A stretch of DNA of 64,000 bases from Rhodopseudomonas palustris (GTDB lineage: Bacteria > Pseudomonadota > Alphaproteobacteria > Rhizobiales > Xanthobacteraceae), in NCBI RefSeq assembly GCF_003226555.1, contig NZ_QKQS01000008.1, forward strand, positions 62,001-126,000, written 5' to 3'. The position numbers were made by a program, and so were the translations under genes. This document shows, in pieces, positions 60,815 to 64,000 of the stretch (position 1 is its first letter; each line of letters starts with the position of its first letter). The notes beneath the pieces were generated by a model. It ran no database searches. It saw only the letters and a list, made by a program, of their open reading frames with translations, and had not been told where the DNA came from.

Positions 60815-62200
60815 CTACGACGCCTTCTTGATCTTGAAGCTGGCGAGATATTCCTCGGGGTTGGACCCGTCGAACGACTTGCCCATCACCGAGAACGACC
60901 GCGTGGTTTTCTCCGGCGGCGTCAGCCCGGCTTCCTTCATCAGCTTGGCGGTGTCGGTCGCCAGATAGACCTGCTCGGCGACCGTCTTGTAGTCGATGTC
61001 ACCCTTGACCTGGCCCCAGCGCTTCATCTGCGTCATGATCCAGACTGCAAAGGACTGCCACGGGAACGGATCGAAATCGATCCGGTTCGGCTGCTTGACG
61101 ACGTTGCCGAGACCGTCGGCGTAGGTGCCGGTGAGGATCTGCTCGAGCACGATCGCCGGCTGGTTCAGGTAGTTGGCCGGCGCGATCGCCTGGGCGATCT
61201 CCTTGCGGTTTTCCGGCTTGTGGGCGTAGGCGGTCGCCTCGATGATCGATTTCAGCAGCGCGCCGTAGGTGTTCGGCATCGTGGTGACGAATTCCTTCGA
61301 CGCCGCGAAGGCGCAGCACGGATGGCCTTCCCAGATATCCTTGGTGAGGATGTGGATGAAGCCGACGCCGTCATAGACCGCGCGCTGGTTCATCGGGTCG
61401 GGCGCCAGATAGCCGTCGATGTTCTCGGCGCGCAGATTGGCGACCATCTCCGGCGGCGGCACGGCGCGGATCTGAACGTCGACGTCGGGATCGATGCCGT
61501 GCTCGGCCAGATAATAGCGCAGCAGATAATTGTGCATCGAGTAGTCGAACGGAACGGCGAATTTGAAGCCCTTCCAGTCCTTCGGATTGCGCCGGTCCTT
61601 GTGCTTCATCGCCAGAGTGATGGCCTGGCCGTTGATGTTCTCCACCGCCGGCATGGTGTAGGGGATCGGGTTGGAGCCGACCCCCATGGTGATCGCCAGC
61701 GGCATCGGCGACAGCATGTGGGCGGCGTCGTATTCCTTGTTCAGCGTTTTGTCGCGGATCACCGCCCAGCCGGCGGTCTTGATCACTTCGACGTTGAGAC
61801 CGTACTTCGAATAGAAGCCCATCGGATGCGCCATGATGATCGGTGTGGCGCACGTAATCGGAATGAAGCCGACCTTGAGGTCGGTCTTCTCCAGCGGGCC
61901 GCCGGCGGCAAACACTTCGGTCGCGGTCTGCAGCGGGAAAAATTGCGACACCGCAGCCAACGCGGTGGCCGCCCCCACCGACTTCAGAAACGCGCGGCGC
62001 GACGCGTCCTGCGGAAACATCGCCCGCATTACCGCCGAGGCGACGACGCCTTCGAACCGCTTCTGCTCGCCTTGCGTCACGGCGAGCTGCAACGAGGCCT
62101 GCTCGGCGGCGTGCTCGGCCTCGGTCGCATGACGGCCGCAGCTACAACCTGTGGCGTGCAGCCGGCGATTGGGATCGAACGGATTGTCGAATGTTGACAT
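60815..62200 (-). CDS. Cyanate/nitrate-type ABC transporter binding protein
   Basis: 461 residues. Unusual N-terminus: GCSCGRHA with Cys19 and Cys21, then a Tat signal ASRRAFLKSVGAATALAA at about residues 67-84. The mature part is NrtA/CynA-like: LKVGFIPITCATPIIMAHPMGFYSKYGL, AHMLSPMPLAITMG. Perfect AGGAGG before ATG 62200. Delivers cyanate (or nitrate/nitrite) to the permease. First gene of the operon, behind a sigma-54 promoter. Confidence 0.88.
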   Translation of the reverse strand: MSTFDNPFDPNRRLHATGCSCGRHATEAEHAAEQASLQLAVTQGEQKRFEGVVASAVMRAMFPQDASRRAFLKSVGAATALAAVSQFFPLQTATEVFAAGGPLEKTDLKVGFIPITCATPIIMAHPMGFYSKYGLNVEVIKTAGWAVIRDKTLNKEYDAAHMLSPMPLAITMGVGSNPIPYTMPAVENINGQAITLAMKHKDRRNPKDWKGFKFAVPFDYSMHNYLLRYYLAEHGIDPDVDVQIRAVPPPEMVANLRAENIDGYLAPDPMNQRAVYDGVGFIHILTKDIWEGHPCCAFAASKEFVTTMPNTYGALLKSIIEATAYAHKPENRKEIAQAIAPANYLNQPAIVLEQILTGTYADGLGNVVKQPNRIDFDPFPWQSFAVWIMTQMKRWGQVKGDIDYKTVAEQVYLATDTAKLMKEAGLTPPEKTTRSFSVMGKSFDGSNPEEYLASFKIKKAS

Positions 62201-62233
62201 GGGACCTCCTGCGCTGACGTCGGGATCAAGTTC

Positions 62234-62248
62234 GCAAGGAGCGTGCCA
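62234..62248 (-). promoter_or_regulatory. Sigma-54 promoter of the cyanate operon
   Basis: On the minus strand TGGCACGCTCCTTGC has GG and GC 10 bases apart and a near-consensus -24 box. It lies 34 bp before the start of the binding protein gene, and the divergent activator gene is next door. Confidence 0.85.
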
Positions 62249-62303
62249 ACCGCGCAGGCATCGTAAGATGCGACGATATGGGCGCTTTCGGCGGATTGCT
62301 GGA

Positions 62304-62334
62304 TACGAAATCTCGTAATATACGGGATTTCGTA
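62304..62334. promoter_or_regulatory. Probable activator site (inverted repeat)
   Basis: TACGAAATC (62304-62312) and GATTTCGTA (62326-62334) are perfect inverted repeats 13 bases apart, about 56-100 bp upstream of the sigma-54 promoter, where enhancer sites usually lie. A third TTACGAAA half-site follows at 62341. Confidence 0.6.
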
Positions 62335-62362
62335 GTCGAGTTACGAAAACTCGGAGTGTCCG

Positions 62363-64000
<1,638 letters not shown>

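Overview
The window looks like a high-GC alphaproteobacterial chromosome, most likely Rhodopseudomonas palustris or a close Bradyrhizobium-group relative. The reasons are GC-rich codon use, a cowN gene behind a sigma-54 promoter, an Irr/HmuQ-style haem system, an iron-stress flavodoxin and a family of intergenic palindromes. No rRNA, tRNA, insertion sequence or CRISPR array was recognised.

0-16 kb is mixed housekeeping and accessory DNA. It holds the start of an autotransporter cut by the window edge, a decayed autotransporter barrel, a divergent ArsR/SDR pair sharing an operator-like palindrome, small secreted proteins and a membrane-anchored DUF2778 protein. Next come cowN (CO protection of nitrogenase, sigma-54 promoter at 5946-5961), an IlvD/Edd dehydratase, two cyclic-di-GMP proteins, an aldehyde dehydrogenase, an EamA transporter and an aldo/keto reductase.

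15.7-33 kb is catabolic: an intradiol dioxygenase, a class-C beta-lactamase-like hydrolase, then a mostly minus-strand acyl-CoA cluster. That cluster has two acyl-CoA dehydrogenases, two acyl-CoA ligases, a two-subunit biotin-dependent acyl-CoA carboxylase, an enoyl-CoA hydratase, a BKACE enzyme, an AraC regulator, a GST and an orphan periplasmic binding protein. Five copies of an intergenic palindromic element lie only in this stretch. A small cytochrome c follows.

33-41 kb has a hybrid histidine kinase, membrane and periplasmic proteins, a gene-poor kilobase, a TauE/SafE permease that appears to start at CTG, and small ORFs.

41-53.4 kb is an iron/haem island: tonB-exbD-exbB-hutX-hmuQ-hmuR, then a ChuY-like reductase with the radical-SAM enzyme HutW, and divergently hemP-hmuT-hmuU-hmuV, followed by flavodoxin and a DUF2023 partner. 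Two matching 15-bp inverted motifs precede hmuR and hemP. The set suggests TonB-dependent haem uptake with both O2-dependent (HmuQ) and O2-independent (HutW/HutX/ChuY) haem opening.

53.5-58.4 kb carries an HTH protein and a less GC-rich type IIG (Eco57I-like) restriction-modification gene with an apparent C-terminal frameshift. 58.4-64 kb is a cyanate utilisation operon (binding protein, permease, ATPase, cyanase) read from a sigma-54 promoter, with a divergent PAS/AAA+ sigma-54 activator running off the end.
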